Below are positions 1-11,213 of a DNA stretch of 64,000 bases, piece after piece (within the stretch, counting starts at the first letter, position 1; every line of letters starts with the position of its first letter). The stretch covers positions 132,668,573 through 132,732,572 of the forward strand of contig CM035806.1 in the NCBI GenBank assembly GCA_020466095.1, given 5' to 3'. The notes below the pieces were generated by a model. The model was not told where the DNA came from. It made no database searches and saw only the letters and a list, made by a program, of their open reading frames with translations. The position numbers and the translations under genes are program-made. The DNA comes from Chlorops oryzae (taxonomy: Eukaryota; Arthropoda; Insecta; Diptera; Chloropidae).

Positions 1-59
1 ATTAGGCGACCGGAAGTGAACTCGGGTACACTCCACGTAGCTTAATGGTAGGATGTTTG

Positions 60-1530
60 CGTTAAAAATTTGCGTACGGTCTTCTAGTTTTTAATACTGG
101 TCTTGCATATATAATAATATCTTGCACGGTTCTTGAGTTATAATTTCAAAAGTATGAGCACATCGCGAAAATTGGGTTCCTTCACGTTTTACGCTCTAAC
201 TCTATCCATTGGGCTTCGCAGAGAAACTCATCCAACAATAGGTTTGTCCCTGAAAGGTAACACAATAAGAGGAAATTAGCATTATTAACTTATCTAAACG
301 GAACTTTGCTTTCTCATTAGTAAATTATTACACTAGCTTACAAACAAATTGCCATAGCTTAAATACATTTTTTTCGCAAAATTCGGGGTCACAGATGACG
401 GGCTCACCAGCCTTTGTTTCTTAGCTGTTTTTGATAAAATTAAATTATCTACATTTTTATATAACTTCAAACAATCTTCCTTCTTTTGAAGTTGAAAAAA
501 TTAGAATTAAATTTTATGGATTCGAAAATATGTTTTAAAATAATTTTTGTTGGACATTTTAATTATCTGCAGTTCAAAAACCAGGGCAATATATATTTTT
601 ACTAAAGCAACAAATTCTTGAGATATTCAGTAATAAGTGAAAAAGTAACTGAAAATCGGTTTTCCCCTATACCTCAGTGCGGAATTTAGTAAGGAAAATT
701 AATAGAAAAATTTTTATCATTAAATCATTTGAAAATGTTGACAACTGTTTTCAAAAAGTTTTAATGCTATTTGCCATTGAATTTCTTCAAAAAAAAAAAA
801 AAAAAGTATCTTTCAAAAACTATTCTTTGGAAAAATAAATGAATACCATATTCGTCACCTTTTTGATTTTTCCATCGTGAAAATTTAAAATTATGTAAGC
901 TAGTGTTATAAATATTATGTATTTCTATAGGTATATGTATGTTTTGTAATTCTTCGCTTTAATTTAATAATTTTTTGTTTTTATTTTGTTTTTTAGCTAC
1001 TTATAACACAATGCTACAAAAAATTTTTTTTCATGCCCTAAATGTACCAAATACCCACGTTAAAAAAAGCAGTTTTTCGCTTATGGGCCAAAATTCTTTT
1101 TAATGCCTAAATTTTGTCTCTGTCAACGAAATTCAGTGTTCGTAAAATATCAGAAAAACTGAATTTCATTGACAGGTACAGAAGTTAAGGCATTAAAAAG
1201 ATTTTTGGCCCTTATAACTTTCACATTTGTCATCCGATCATCGACTTTTGTGGCTTTAAATGTTTGTTATGAGTCTCGCAAAAACTGGTATGTCTAATAT
1301 TGGGTTAATTTGCACTAATTGCTAGAATATGGCTCGATAAGTGAGTGAAAGTAGCGAAAATTATGAGCGAAAAATGGCCCTTCTGACCTCATAGGAGTCA
1401 CAATTATAGTCGTCGGGTGGCGTTTAGCCACTTAAAATTTGCGTATGGTTTCCACCTTTTCGATATAGGTCTATCTGCTTGGCTACTTTATACGGTAATT
1501 GAGTTATGGTCCGAAATATGGGGCAAAGTA
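60..1530. repeat. Degenerate direct-repeat pair near the left edge
   Basis: Two similar stretches in the same orientation lie near 60-160 and 1425-1530. Both read through AAATTTGCGTAYGGT, then ACGGT and TTGAGTTAT, with loose similarity in between. No terminal repeats were found, and no gene is visible between them. They may be two old copies of one unrecognised repeat. The match is imperfect and judged by eye. Confidence 0.35.
1081..1217. repeat. Foldback / long imperfect palindrome
   Basis: Two arms of about 60 bases are near reverse complements, separated by a loop of about 15 bases. The left arm begins TTATGGGCCAAAATTCTTTT and the right arm ends with GATTTTTGGCCCTTATAA. The arms also share AATGCCT/AGGCATT and GAAATTCAGT/ACTGAATTTC. 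A transcript of either strand would form a long hairpin. It could be the core of a small foldback transposon or a hairpin-RNA source. Confidence 0.7.
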
Positions 1531-1865
1531 GAGAAAATTGACTTTTTTTTTACATTTTGGGCCATATCTCGGAAACGCTACTTAAATCCATCAAACCATT
1601 GACCTTTTTAGAATAAGGGGTCATTTAGTAACAAAAAATAACCAACAGAAAAAAATGGCAGAAACGCTGTAGCATTGTGTAATCAATGACCCTCAAAGCC
1701 ATAATTCGTAGGAATAAGAAGCATGCTTTAACTAAATACGCGCTTAAAAGGGCTAATTAGTATTGCGTATTGACTGGCACAACAAAACAAAACGAAGACA
1801 GTTTCCGGTGGCTCTGAAGACCGTGATACCCATACGAATGGAAAACATGTAATGTTAAAAAAAAA

Positions 1866-2436
1866 ACAAGTAAGGGTGTTATAGTCAGGCGAGCCTGAGA
1901 ATAGAATACCCGACACAGACACACATGTTCAAATAATTTTTAATATCAAGTGGTGTTTAAGACCATAAGGGGCCCCATATACCGACTTTTGATAGATTTT
2001 TTTATGAAAACTGCCCCTTTGCCACGCCCACTTTTCCAATTTTTGTTGAACTATAATCGGAGGCTTAAATATACGCTCAAATTTTAAGTTTCAATAAAAT
2101 ATTTCGAAAAAAGTCAGATTTTAAGGCAGTTTTGGGATTTTTGTGACAGACCCTAGTACTGGAGGTCCCCAAAAATGGTCCGATCGGGTCCTCTCGAACT
2201 TCTTCATGTCCCCGTGAGCATGCATACCAAATTGAAGAAGCAACTCACGGAAGAAAATGTATACAACAACGGACAGACAGACTGACAGACAGACGGACGG
2301 AAATGTCTAAATCGAATCTCCTGGTGACGCTGATCATTTCTATAACCATTTTATGGTCTAGCTTGACTGGTTCTGGGTGTTCGACAAAAACCACAAAAGA
2401 AATTTTATCTCGACACGTGTGTCGGTTTAAAAATTA
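1866..2436 (-). mobile_element. DINE-1-like family A element, copy 1
   Basis: The element is in reverse orientation. It starts with ACAAGTAAGGGTGTTATAG and the hairpin GTCAGGCGAGCCTGA, has a GCCACGCCCAC block, then a GACAGAC/GGACGG run and CTCCTGGTGACGCTGATCATT, and decays near 2436 where GGGTATAAAA is expected. These marks match the INE-1/DINE-1 type of non-autonomous Helentron described in Drosophila. It has no coding capacity. The 5' terminal region is more mutated than in other copies. Confidence 0.8.
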
Positions 2437-2827
2437 AAAAAGGAAATTTATGTTGCCTCGTTTATCATAAGTTTTGTAATTTTTAGTAAATTCTGCTGTA
2501 AATAATGACTTCATTGAAGCGTCTATTTCCAAACTCACTGCTCGATATAAATGGGATTAGCATCTTCTTTGCGATACGTCGTATCGTTTCGATTAGTTTC
2601 GAAGCTCATACTTAGCATTGGCAACGACCTTCATCGTTTAGCGAAGTAAATAAGTAATTTTTCAAGAGAATTATACGAGAATTTGAAAATCTGCGCACGG
2701 CACATTCAAATATGCACATAAAATGCGATGATCTTTAATCGATGAATAATCACGGTTTATTGACTCGATCAATTCGAATGCATAAAACGACATAAAAGTC
2801 ATAATAGGCACACTCAGATGAAATAAG
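2437..2827. other. Unassigned intergenic DNA
   Basis: AT-rich sequence with no credible exon, RNA gene or terminal repeat that I can support. Confidence 0.4.
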
Positions 2828-3003
2828 TACAGTGTACTCTTTCTTGTGCGGACACCTGCGGGATCGAAAAATATGTCCGCTTAATAGAGGTGTCCGCTTA
2901 AGAGGAAACTATTTGAGAGGCAGGATCGCCAGACCATGCCCAAAAATTGTCCGCTTAGGAGGAGGGTGTCCGCTTACGAGGAGTTTCCGCAAGGAGAGAG
3001 TAG
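2828..3003. mobile_element. pogo/Tigger-like MITE, copy H1
   Basis: It begins TACAGTGTACTCT. Inward-facing CTTAAGCGGACA-type motifs recur near both ends (GTGCGGACACC, GTCCGCTTAATAG, GTGTCCGCTTACGAGG, CCGCAAGGAGAG). The outer TACAGTG and the AAGCGGACA repeats match the other copies at 20356 and 23044. TACAGTN ends with TA flanks are typical of the pogo/Tigger branch of Tc1/mariner. The right CACTGTA terminus has decayed. It is non-coding; the 66-codon open frame inside it is a by-product. Confidence 0.6.
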
Positions 3004-3972
3004 TTTCTCTTCGTGCAGTATTTTTTTTTTGAGTCCATACTGGAGGTGGGCAGAGATTTTTTTTTTACCTTTTAATGCACAAATAAGGGACAAATTTTTC
3101 CTCACACAAAGTTAACGAATTATGGCAACATTGTAAATAGTAAATGCTATAAATTGTTAAAATTATGGGGAGACACATTTTTCCCTAGGGCTTCAAAGTG
3201 TTAAGGTAGAAATTGAGGGGTAAATTTTGAAATTACCTCTATTTTTATAGCTGCATATTTTGTGGGAAGCATGGGAGCAATTTTAGCGTTGAATTTTAGC
3301 TTATTTTCCTGACCTTTTCTTATTTTCTGGGGGATGTGATTGTAAACCATTTTTTTGAGCCACAATCAACACAGCTTCAACTACTTACAAGGGACCTCAT
3401 GAAATTTAAATACGGAGTATCCGAATGCCCCATTTTCCCTGTTAACAACAGTAAACACAGCACCCGAAAATAGAAGACAATAATAAATTAAAATTTAATC
3501 CATATATGCCCAATTTTTTGACAGAGCTTAGAATGATTGTTAAAATTCGAGAAATAAAGCTAATACTTACACTCAGAATTTTACGAGTTCAATATTGTCT
3601 GTAAAGTTACGCACGATTTAAATGTAAGCTTATGTCAAAAAATTGGCAATAGAGACGTATTTTGAGCCCAGGGGGAAATTTTTCCTTTGGGTCCTTTAAA
3701 AATGACGTCGAACAGCATCATGAAGAAAGTATAATGAGGCAGCTTTAAAGGAAGTAAAAATTTCTTGGCGCCTCTCAGGCCCATTTAAACAATATGAAGT
3801 AAACGATAACAAGTTGGAATTTCCGTAAATGCGATAAAAAATTAAAAAATGTCATAATATTGCTATGGAAGGATTTTCTCTATTCCCGACCCCCTTCCTT
3901 CGTATCTATAGGACCGGATACAACATGCATATGTATATACATATGTGTCTATTAACTTAACTCCACAATGCA
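3004..3972. other. Unassigned AT-rich intergenic DNA
   Basis: No supportable exon. There are scattered short inverted matches, for example CCCTAGGG near 3183 and CCCAGGGGG near 3668 in similar contexts. These hint at an old terminal-repeat element, but too weakly to delimit one. Confidence 0.35.
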
Positions 3973-4374
3973 CCCTGCAGCAATGAGCTGGTTAATTTCC
4001 TAAGAAGGACGGTCCTTTGATGGGTCGAATTCCTACCGGTTATATTATGACAGTTCGCTCCATCGAATTCGGATAGCCGGAGGTCGGTAATCAATGGTTT
4101 AAGGGTAGCTTGTACATGACACTTTCATCAATTTAGAAAATCAAATAAGAAATGGGTTTTTTATTTTCCTTATTTGAATAGCCTAAAACTAGACAATATT
4201 ACGACAATTGACTCAAAAAAAAACTGGCCTACGGTCAGCCATTTTTCGGACCGGTCCTTCTCCAATGACAGGCCCTTGTTAAAAAGGTCAGCTGAATTCA
4301 TTAAAAATGGAACTATGAGGGTAACATGAGCGACTGACCGAAGGCTGCACTGTGGTCAGTCCATATTACTGGGG
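3973..4374. mobile_element. CCCTGCAG-terminated MITE, family C copy 1
   Basis: About 400 bp running from CCCTGCAGCAATGAGCTGG to TCAGTCCATATTACTGGGG. The element at 58839-59257 matches along its whole length, including CTAAGAAGGAC, CGGTTAAATTATG-like, TCGCTCCATxGAATTCGG, GCCGGAGGTCGGTAAT and GACTGACCGAAGGCT. The terminal repeat CCCTGCAGTAAT is clearer in copy 2. No coding capacity. The transposase superfamily is not assigned because I see no clean target duplication. Confidence 0.75.
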
Positions 4375-4743
4375 AGTAATGAAATTGGTTTCGGTATAAA
4401 AGAGGACCAGACCTAGGCGAGTCCATAGAGATATGAAAAACTCAGTGGAGAAAGAAACTGAAGTCGAATTTTAAAATATATGTAAATGATATAACTTTTT
4501 AACAACACAAAGAAATTTTGATGATTTTAATTTTTTATTGCAAATAAATATAAAGAAAAAATAAAAGAAAAAAAAACTCACCCTCATTCAAAGATAAAGG
4601 GACTCACCCGCAGCCAACCCCACATGCTTTGAAAAGGAATCGGTGGTTTTTCAACGACAGCCCTACGTTAAATGAGATGAGTTGTATGTTCGGAAAGGCG
4701 ACAGGTTCTGACCTCTTTAGGACCGGTCCCAATTACTGCAGGG
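4375..4743. mobile_element. Possible second CCCTGCAG-type element abutting family C
   Basis: The right boundary ends in AATTACTGCAGGG (about 4731-4743), the inverse of the family C terminus. The left side begins GAGTAATGAAATTGG directly after copy C1. If these are its two ends, a related element of about 370 bp sits against C1. The left terminus is poorly kept, so this is tentative. Confidence 0.35.
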
Positions 4744-6182
4744 CAGCTACTCGATATACGAGTGTGACCGTCCTTTTTCCCCCCAAATATTTAAACAAAT
4801 TCCAACTTTTAACATTGAAAAACATTAAAAAAAAAACTACTGTACTTTATTTTCGACACGGCTCCCAGACAAGGGGCTTACACTGGAGGTGTTTGGAGGT
4901 TCAACCCCTCCAACCTGAATTTTAAAATACGAGAAAGTTCAAAGTATCGCGATACTAAGTTTTTTAGCGTCTAAGAAACCCCTAACGAAATAATTTTCTG
5001 CTTACGCACCTGCCCAAGACATTATAAAATATTGAAGAAGAAAAATATATTGTAGGAAAACAAATATCATTGACCTTCGCAAAATTGCTTAAACGATGCA
5101 AATTTTGCTTCAAAGACTATTTGCACAAATCATAAAGGAATACACTACATACACAATTTTACATAGGTACACGAGCGTTGCCAGATAATTTTTTCTTGCA
5201 AAGAGAGATTTTATCAAAATTTACCCAAAAAATATGCGATATTTAAGAAAAAAAATATTAAGAAAAGTGGAAGTCACTTTATAAAACTTTTCCCAAAAAT
5301 CCGGTTCCGCTCTTTCTGAATATATTCATAAGTACATTTTCTAATGGCGACGCTTACAAGAGATGAGAGATTTTATTGGGGGCATAAATGAAAAAGCAAA
5401 GAATTAAAAATATTCTTAGCTAACAATTGATGAGCAGAAAAAAGGATCAAAAATCGAGATAATCTAATTTAAGGTCAAAAAGCATGGCGGCCCGCGAAAT
5501 GCCGGACGTCTATGTACACAGATACCTACATATATTGCGGTGTTCATTACTCTTTCAGAAGCGATATGCACAAGGAAAAAAGGTCAAGTCAAAAGAGTAG
5601 TGGAGAAAAGTGAATGACATAATTAGCAAAGACATAAATTTTCTGATAATTTTCAAATTAAGAATTAAAGAATTAAATTTAATATGAAGCGACGGGCACC
5701 AATCAATTCACAACGCATCAACTTAACGCGTGCAAAATTTTCCTCGAAAAGTCCAACGACTTTTCGTCCCAAGCAGTTGAAGAGAAGTTCAAACTTCAAG
5801 CGGTGATTTGATTATTACTACTATTATTATTTCCGTCATAGATTAGTTTTTGAACGAACAAAGAACATTCGAGAATTGCAGCCATAATTTAATGAAGTAT
5901 TAAATGACTACTTTCGGCTTAGGTGAGCTTTAAGAGAATAGTCATAATTTACAAGGTAAATTCTTAATTTCATGTGAGGCTACTCAATTATTAGACTTTT
6001 CCGGCGAATTCCGAAAAAAAAGAACTATATGTCTTCCAACAACATTAATGTGTAGAGTGACCAGATGTTTATGTTTGATTAAATTTAAAGAAGTACTGAT
6101 TTTGTGTGATTTTACTTTTATTGTTTATTTATTTATTTATTTATTTATTATTTACAGTACAGTATTTACATTTATATATTAC
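4744..6182. other. Unassigned intergenic DNA with a CGTTGCCAGAT half-element
   Basis: No gene can be supported. At 5175-5188 GAGCGTTGCCAGAT matches one terminus of the element family best seen at 22037-22339. A possible partner, GGCGACGCTTA, is near 5345, but the interior is too degraded to call. A short TTTA run lies at about 6119-6150. Confidence 0.35.
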
Positions 6183-7064
6183 AGTGGAGCCCCGATAATC
6201 CGATTGGATTATAGAGCACAGCCTACCTACAAAAAAGAAATTTTTCTACAAAAGTGTAATTTGTAATCCGACAATTACAGATCCAATGATAAAATTCTAT
6301 ATGTTAAACTCTGAAGTACAAATTTCGACATCTTCTGGCCGTCGGCCCTATCATTGCTTTTATGCCCTTTACGTTCCATGTTCCTCGTGGATAAGTTCTG
6401 AAGGAGCCCGGGGCACTCGTAAGCTTGTTTTAAGGGGACCTTCTGGTCTAGAGCACGAAAATTAAGGGTATTTTCATGATTTTTTTTTGGTATTAAGCCA
6501 AATAAAAACCGGGTTTTTAAGTTTGCAGGATTATTGTTTTATTTATTGACAATCCGAAAAAAATGTTGTTGTATATTTTTTTTTTTTTTTTTTCAATTTT
6601 AAAAATGGTGGCGAAATAGAAGCTTTTTTAAAAAGTACCTCCGTGGCGTACACGATTGCTTAAGTTCGCGTTATTTGAAAAAAAAAAATACATATTATTA
6701 ATCAGAATGAAAGCGGCTATCGGGTGAACTACAACAAAAAAAAAAATTGACAAAATGGCGCAATTTTAAATTTAACACATCGAAAAATGCCCTTTTTTTT
6801 GACTATATACAGAGGTCTTCCAGTAGTACGTACCAACGGCTCTACGAATTTCCAATAGAATTTGTTTGTTTTGCTGTAATTGAATGTGAATAATTTTAAT
6901 TATTTATTTTAAAAATTTTTTAAATAAAAAATAAAATTAATTTGAACTACGTGCATGTGGTTTATTCATAAAAAAGGAAGAAAAATTTGTGACCAATAAT
7001 TCGAATTTTCCAACATTACGAACGTGCCTGACATTATATAATTCGTACTATTGGATGACCACTG
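6183..7064. mobile_element. Possible decayed pogo/Tigger-like element
   Basis: The left side reads TACAGTGGAGCCCCGATAATC, and the right side ends GGATGACCACTGTA. The outer eight bases are inverted repeats (TACAGTGG/CCACTGTA) with TA at each end, as in pogo-like elements. No transposase reading frame survives in the 880 bp between. The terminal match is short and chance pairing is possible. Confidence 0.35.
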
Positions 7065-8245
7065 TATTTCATATCTGAGATAAGCGCGGAAAATATGATG
7101 CATTGAATATATTATATAAGATTTCGCAAGTTTTCTGAAAAATTTTTTCTTTCTAGGTCCTTTCTCTACCGTTTGGTTTTTTTTTTTTTTTTTTTCTTAA
7201 AAATTATATTTTGTTTTAAGAATTGGCTTATGCTTGGCAGCCCTGTTCATGCTATTTGATTGCAGTTTGATTTTTTTAAATTTTACTTAATGGACAACTA
7301 TTTAAATCAGTGAAACAGTAATTAGAATACGACGAAATCTAATTAGAGGCAATAAAATTGTGAACAATAAAATTGCGCCCAACTCGACATGAATCGAGCA
7401 CAAAAAAAAAAAAAAAAAAATTAAAAACATTCAAAGAATTCGAAACGTCATAAACGGCCTTGTCTTCAGTGAACTAAAGTAGTTTTCCTGGTCTCACAGT
7501 CATTTTTAGCTGCCTTGTCGTCTGTCTGTCCGTCCGCCTGTAATTAAGTGAGCACAATTCAGTACAACAAAGTGAAAAAGTAAAATGCTGATTCATTCAT
7601 TCACTCATTCATTCATTCAGTAGTTATGCCATTTATTACGAGCGCGCCTTTGCGAACGATTGTTTAAATAATTTTCTATGCTAAAAATATTTTAATTACT
7701 TCATTTAATTCCATTCCATTGCATGGCATACCATTTCATTTTCATTTCGTTTTGTTGTGTTTCAATCGGTTTATCGTACATCCTATTATGAAGAAAAAAT
7801 ATAAATGACTGCCGTACAACATTCCTACATGAGAACGTTAAAAGCCTCAAAAAGATTTGATGTTCCGTCAATGCGCTCATTGATTCTTTCACTCTATCAT
7901 TCGTTCATTGATGAGCACGATGAGACATCGATTCTCACCATTCGCTTTCGCCATAAATTTATCATCGAGCATCGAATTCTTGATTAATTACCCAGTCTGG
8001 CAGCCACATATAACCATATATGTCACTCTCATAGATATTGCGCGAGATGTATCGCGCCAGTTAGAAAGAGATGTTACTCGGCAGGCAAAAAAGAGCGAGA
8101 GAGATATACTTTTGGTGAGTACCTAAGTGAAAAATGCTCATTTTGGTGGGTACCACCCTAGACCGTGGTGGGTACCCAAGACCGTGTTGAAAAGAGCCAA
8201 AATGGAAACGGCTCCTGAGTGACATATATGTATATTTATATTTGT
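7065..8245. other. Intergenic DNA with a CATT microsatellite
   Basis: A (CATT)n-type run occupies about 7588-7620, and TTCATTTCATT-like sequence follows near 7700-7750. Long T and A runs occur at 7178-7195 and 7402-7421. The short open frames near 7701-8303 lack splice context and codon structure and I do not regard them as genes. Confidence 0.4.
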
Positions 8246-8345
8246 ATAAGGTAAGTGCACCACGTAAGGCCCGGCTCCTCGTAAGGCCCACTTTCATTTT
8301 CACCAGAAGGTGTTAGGTGGACCTTACGTGGTGCACTTACCTTAT
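8246..8345. mobile_element. 100-bp element with perfect 24-bp inverted arms
   Basis: Positions 8246-8269 and 8322-8345 are exact reverse complements (each contains GTAAGTGCACCACGTAAGG or its complement) with a 52-bp spacer. The flanks read TTGT and GTAT. Perfect arms in a neutral background suggest a young insertion or selection on the hairpin. The spacer repeats CGTAAGGCCC. Most likely a miniature TIR element. Confidence 0.75.
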
Positions 8346-8437
8346 GTATAGTTATATATGGACAGAATCTTCCGATAATTAGCCAAATTTATTGCTTCTA
8401 AACAATGTGAGGGCATCCCCAGACAAATGTATATGTT

Positions 8438-9174
8438 TATACCCAGCGTAAGTAGTTGTGTGCAAGTCTTGTAACAGGGAGAATTAAGCTCCGGAGATAT
8501 AGAAAAATATATATAGAAATGATCAGGATCAAAAACTGAATCGATTTAGACATGTCCGTCGGACCGTCCGTGGTCGGATCTCCTCCGAAACGGCTGAACC
8601 AATCAAGTCGAAATTGGGTACACATGTATATCGGGGTCCGAGTATGATCCTAAGTAAAAATGGGAGACATCCGCCCACTGCCACGCCCACAAATGAATCT
8701 ATTGTGTTTTCAGTAAAATGCTTGTAACTTGCGAGCCACTCAACACATTCCATTGATATTTGGTGTACTGGTAAACTACGAAAAGGGACATATCCTGGAA
8801 AAAAATGGAAGCCGTCCTCCTTGAGCCACGCCCACAAATAAGCCCAAAAATAAGGGCTTATTGTAACTTGTGAAGTAAAAGGCGTAGAAGCTTCAAAGTC
8901 GCAACATAGGTTGACTAAGGCAAATGAAAGGTGTAGGAACAAAAATTTATGTAGCCTGCCCACTGCCACGCCCACAAATGGAGAATTTTCGTAACTTCCG
9001 AAGTAAAAAGCGTAGAAGCTTCAAATTCGCAGCATAGGTTCACCAAGGCGAATGAAAGGTGTAGGAAAAATTTTATGTGGCCCGCCCACTGCCACGCCCA
9101 CAAATAGAGAAGCAAAACATAGTGCGCTCATAATGTCGGGACGCTGGGTATTTCACTTTAGCTTTCTTACTTGT
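8438..9174 (+). mobile_element. DINE-1-like family B element, copy 1
   Basis: It starts TATACCCAGCGTAAG and passes GATCAGGATCAAAAACTGA, CATGTCCGTCGGACCGTCC and repeated CCCACTGCCACGCCCAC blocks to CTTTCTTACTTGT. The 3' portion contains about 120-bp tandem units with AAGCGTAGAAGCTTCAAA and GCGAATGAAAGGTGTAGG. Where other copies have the hairpin AAAGTCGGGCTTGACCGA, this copy reads GGGTATTTCACTTTAGC, so that stretch is deleted. The long minus-strand open frames inside are repeat by-products. Confidence 0.85.
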
Positions 9175-9924
9175 TTTTGTTATTTTCATTTTTTTTTTTT
9201 TTGTTGGCAATGGTCAAACATATTTGTTTATTGTTCCTCTAAAAGCTTGAAGATAAAGTGGAATGCCAAAAATAAATTTTTTCTGCAAAAATTTTTGTTA
9301 TAAGTACTTAGTGTGTTCTCACTTTAGCCGAATATAAGTGCTTTCCACCCGAACACGCTATTAATAATAACTGAAACCGAATATAAAAATGCAATAAAAG
9401 TCAAATTTTTAGCAGTGAAAGCTACAAAAATCTTCTTCAATTTGGTATATTATACTTAGAACCTGATTTCGATTAATGTTTATAGGCTGTTTATTTTTTA
9501 TGTACATACTTATATATTTTTACCTTCTATACAAATTATCAATCATATAATACAACGAATTTCGTCGAAATTTTCATCTCGGTTTAATTATACGGCATAA
9601 CACTAGTCTACAAAGTTGGGAATTTGTTCCGTTTGAACTCGATATGCAGTAAATATTTGCACATTATGAGGCTATTCGATAGAGTCTGAGCGAGACAACT
9701 ATATTCACGCTTCTTAAATTCTCCAAATATGCCAAAAGTTTTACACTTTCGAAGTCGGTTTCCGTTCCGTTTCGTTCTGGTGATAAAAAATGAGCTGCAA
9801 CCATACAGCGGGAAATTATCGCCTGCATGAAAATGTCATCAGCATTATCACCGATGAGCCGGGGTGGGCCTGGGACCTCCATGGACCTGTGAGAGTAAAA
9901 ACTTGTGTAGCTACACAAAAAGCA
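9175..9924. other. Unassigned intergenic DNA
   Basis: AT-rich sequence with no credible exon or repeat boundary. It sits between the family B copy and the first tRNA-module element. Confidence 0.4.
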
Positions 9925-10114
9925 CTCTGTAGAAGATTGGGATAAATTGGGGCTCTAGCGAGTAGTCCTCGAGTATAGGAAAAAGAACCAGTGCACGAGT
10001 ATAGATATCGAGAGTAGAGACTAACTAGTGGCACGGTAAACGAGACGCCTACAGTTCAATTTTGCTTCAACGTTAATGTAATAGCGTAGCAAACTTTAAG
10101 TCCGATAACTCATT

Positions 10115-10178
10115 AGTGTGATGGGAGAGTGTTGGCTTAGAAATCTGAAGGGCGCGAGTTCGATCCCTGTCGCAGGCA
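10115..10178 (+). ncRNA. tRNA-like module (left arm of S1)
   Basis: A B box GAGTTCGATCCC is at 10156-10167, with an A-box-like GTGATGGGAGAG about 40 bases upstream. It is followed by TGTCGCAGGC and an A run. It shares AATCTGAAGGGC and the whole B-box region with the module at 11138. I cannot fold a full cloverleaf, so this is a tRNA-derived promoter module and not a functional tRNA gene. Confidence 0.5.
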
Positions 10179-10388
10179 AAAAAAAAAAATGTGGAAGAAT
10201 AGTAAAATTCAAAAATACAAAAAATTTAAAATAAAATACACACGGCTTGTCTGACTTCGCCGTTGGTGCATTGACGTATCAGAACTTTTTCAAATATTTC
10301 TATGAATTTAGAACCCTTTTTTTTATTTCTATTTTATTCTTCTTAATATTTAATTTTGAATAACTAATCCAAAAAAAAAAAAAAATTC

Positions 10389-10468
10389 GCTTTGGCGAGA
10401 ATCGAATCCCGGTTTTCCGGGGCGTGCGGCGAATGCTCTACCCATGCGCTACTTCAGCCCGAGCCGTT
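10389..10468 (-). ncRNA. tRNA-like module (right arm of S1)
   Basis: On the minus strand an A-box-like TAGCGCATGGGTAGAGC is followed by CCGGGATTCGATTCTCGCC, a B box. The layout and spacing are tRNA-gene-like. It faces the plus-strand module at 10115. The anticodon identity is not assigned. Confidence 0.55.
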
Positions 10469-11137
10469 GCCCTTGCTAGTAACGTAACATATGAAATGTA
10501 CTTGATTGGCCCCATAATCTCTACTTCTACACTACTTCAAACGCGAGTAGAGATTTTTCAATGACAGCACAATGTTAAAATCGTCAGTTGAATGCATTGT
10601 TGGGGGAAATTAATGGCGAGTAGTACTGGGGCATTTACGAGTACTCTTAGACCATACCCTGGAGTACTCCAATCTTCTACAGGACAGCGACAGAGAAGAG
10701 AACGAAAAATTTGTCAGTGAGAGAAAATTAACCAATCAGAAAAGGCTGTAGCTACATTCTAAAAAGAGAAAGCAAGCGAAAAGTTCTTAACGTTGCATGC
10801 TTTGCATAGTTTTGCTTATGAAATAATTTGTTTTCCACTTTGCCGTTTGGCCGCATTCAAGTTTCAATTTTTTCAAAAATTTTTAATTTCCTAAACATTT
10901 TTCTCAGTGCAGTGTAAAGCGCAATCAGCACACACATGCAAAAGCTTCAATGTAGTGGTGCCCAGCCCTGCCCTGTAGGAAGAGTGGGGTGAATTGGGCC
11001 CTAGCGAGCAGTTCTCGAGTGTAGGAAAAAGAACTAGTACGCGAGTAGAGAAACGGACAGTAGTGTCTAACTAGTGGCATATTCAACAATTCAATTTTGC
11101 CCACACATTAATCTAATATATATGCTGTGCGTGAGTC

Positions 11138-11213
11138 AGATAGGTCAGTGGTGTAGTGAAAGCGTATTCACTTAGGAATCTGAAGGGCTCGAGTTCGATT
11201 CCTGTCGCAGGCG
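11138..11213 (+). ncRNA. tRNA-like module (left arm of S2)
   Basis: A-box-like TGGTGTAGTGAAAGCG is followed by B box GAGTTCGATTCC (11191-11202) and TGTCGCAGGC. It closely resembles the module at 10115, so the module was part of the ancestral element. Confidence 0.55.

Larger units (their letters stand above)
9925..10683. mobile_element. TIR element with convergent tRNA-like modules, copy S1
   Basis: The ends are CTGTAGAAGATTGG and CCAATCTTCTACAG, a 14-base inverted repeat. Inside are a plus-strand tRNA-like module (10115-10178) and a minus-strand one (10389-10468), facing each other across an AT-rich centre. The outer arms share AACTAGTGGCA, AGGAAAAAGAAC and CAATTTTGC with copy S2 at 10971. 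No protein is encoded. I infer a non-autonomous DNA transposon that contains tRNA-derived Pol III promoter sequence as a stable part. Confidence 0.75.

Noticed and set aside
6048..6266. 72-codon open frame containing a Tyr/Ile/Phe-rich run
   Set aside because: It is driven by a TTTA repeat and runs into the terminal repeat of a pogo-like element.
8529..9115. Minus-strand open frames with a GVAVGG/LWAWQWAG-type protein pattern, seen again at 28529-28782, 30450-30803, 38372-38725 and 45561-45996
   Set aside because: They coincide with the CCCACTGCCACGCCCAC blocks of DINE-1-like family B. Several frames of the same DNA are open, and none has a start, splice or full-length continuity between copies. 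They are a repeat by-product, not a conserved gene.
11138..11213. Functional tRNA gene
   Set aside because: A and B boxes are present, but I could not pair an acceptor stem or a normal anticodon arm, and the same module recurs inside related transposon copies. Treated as tRNA-derived.
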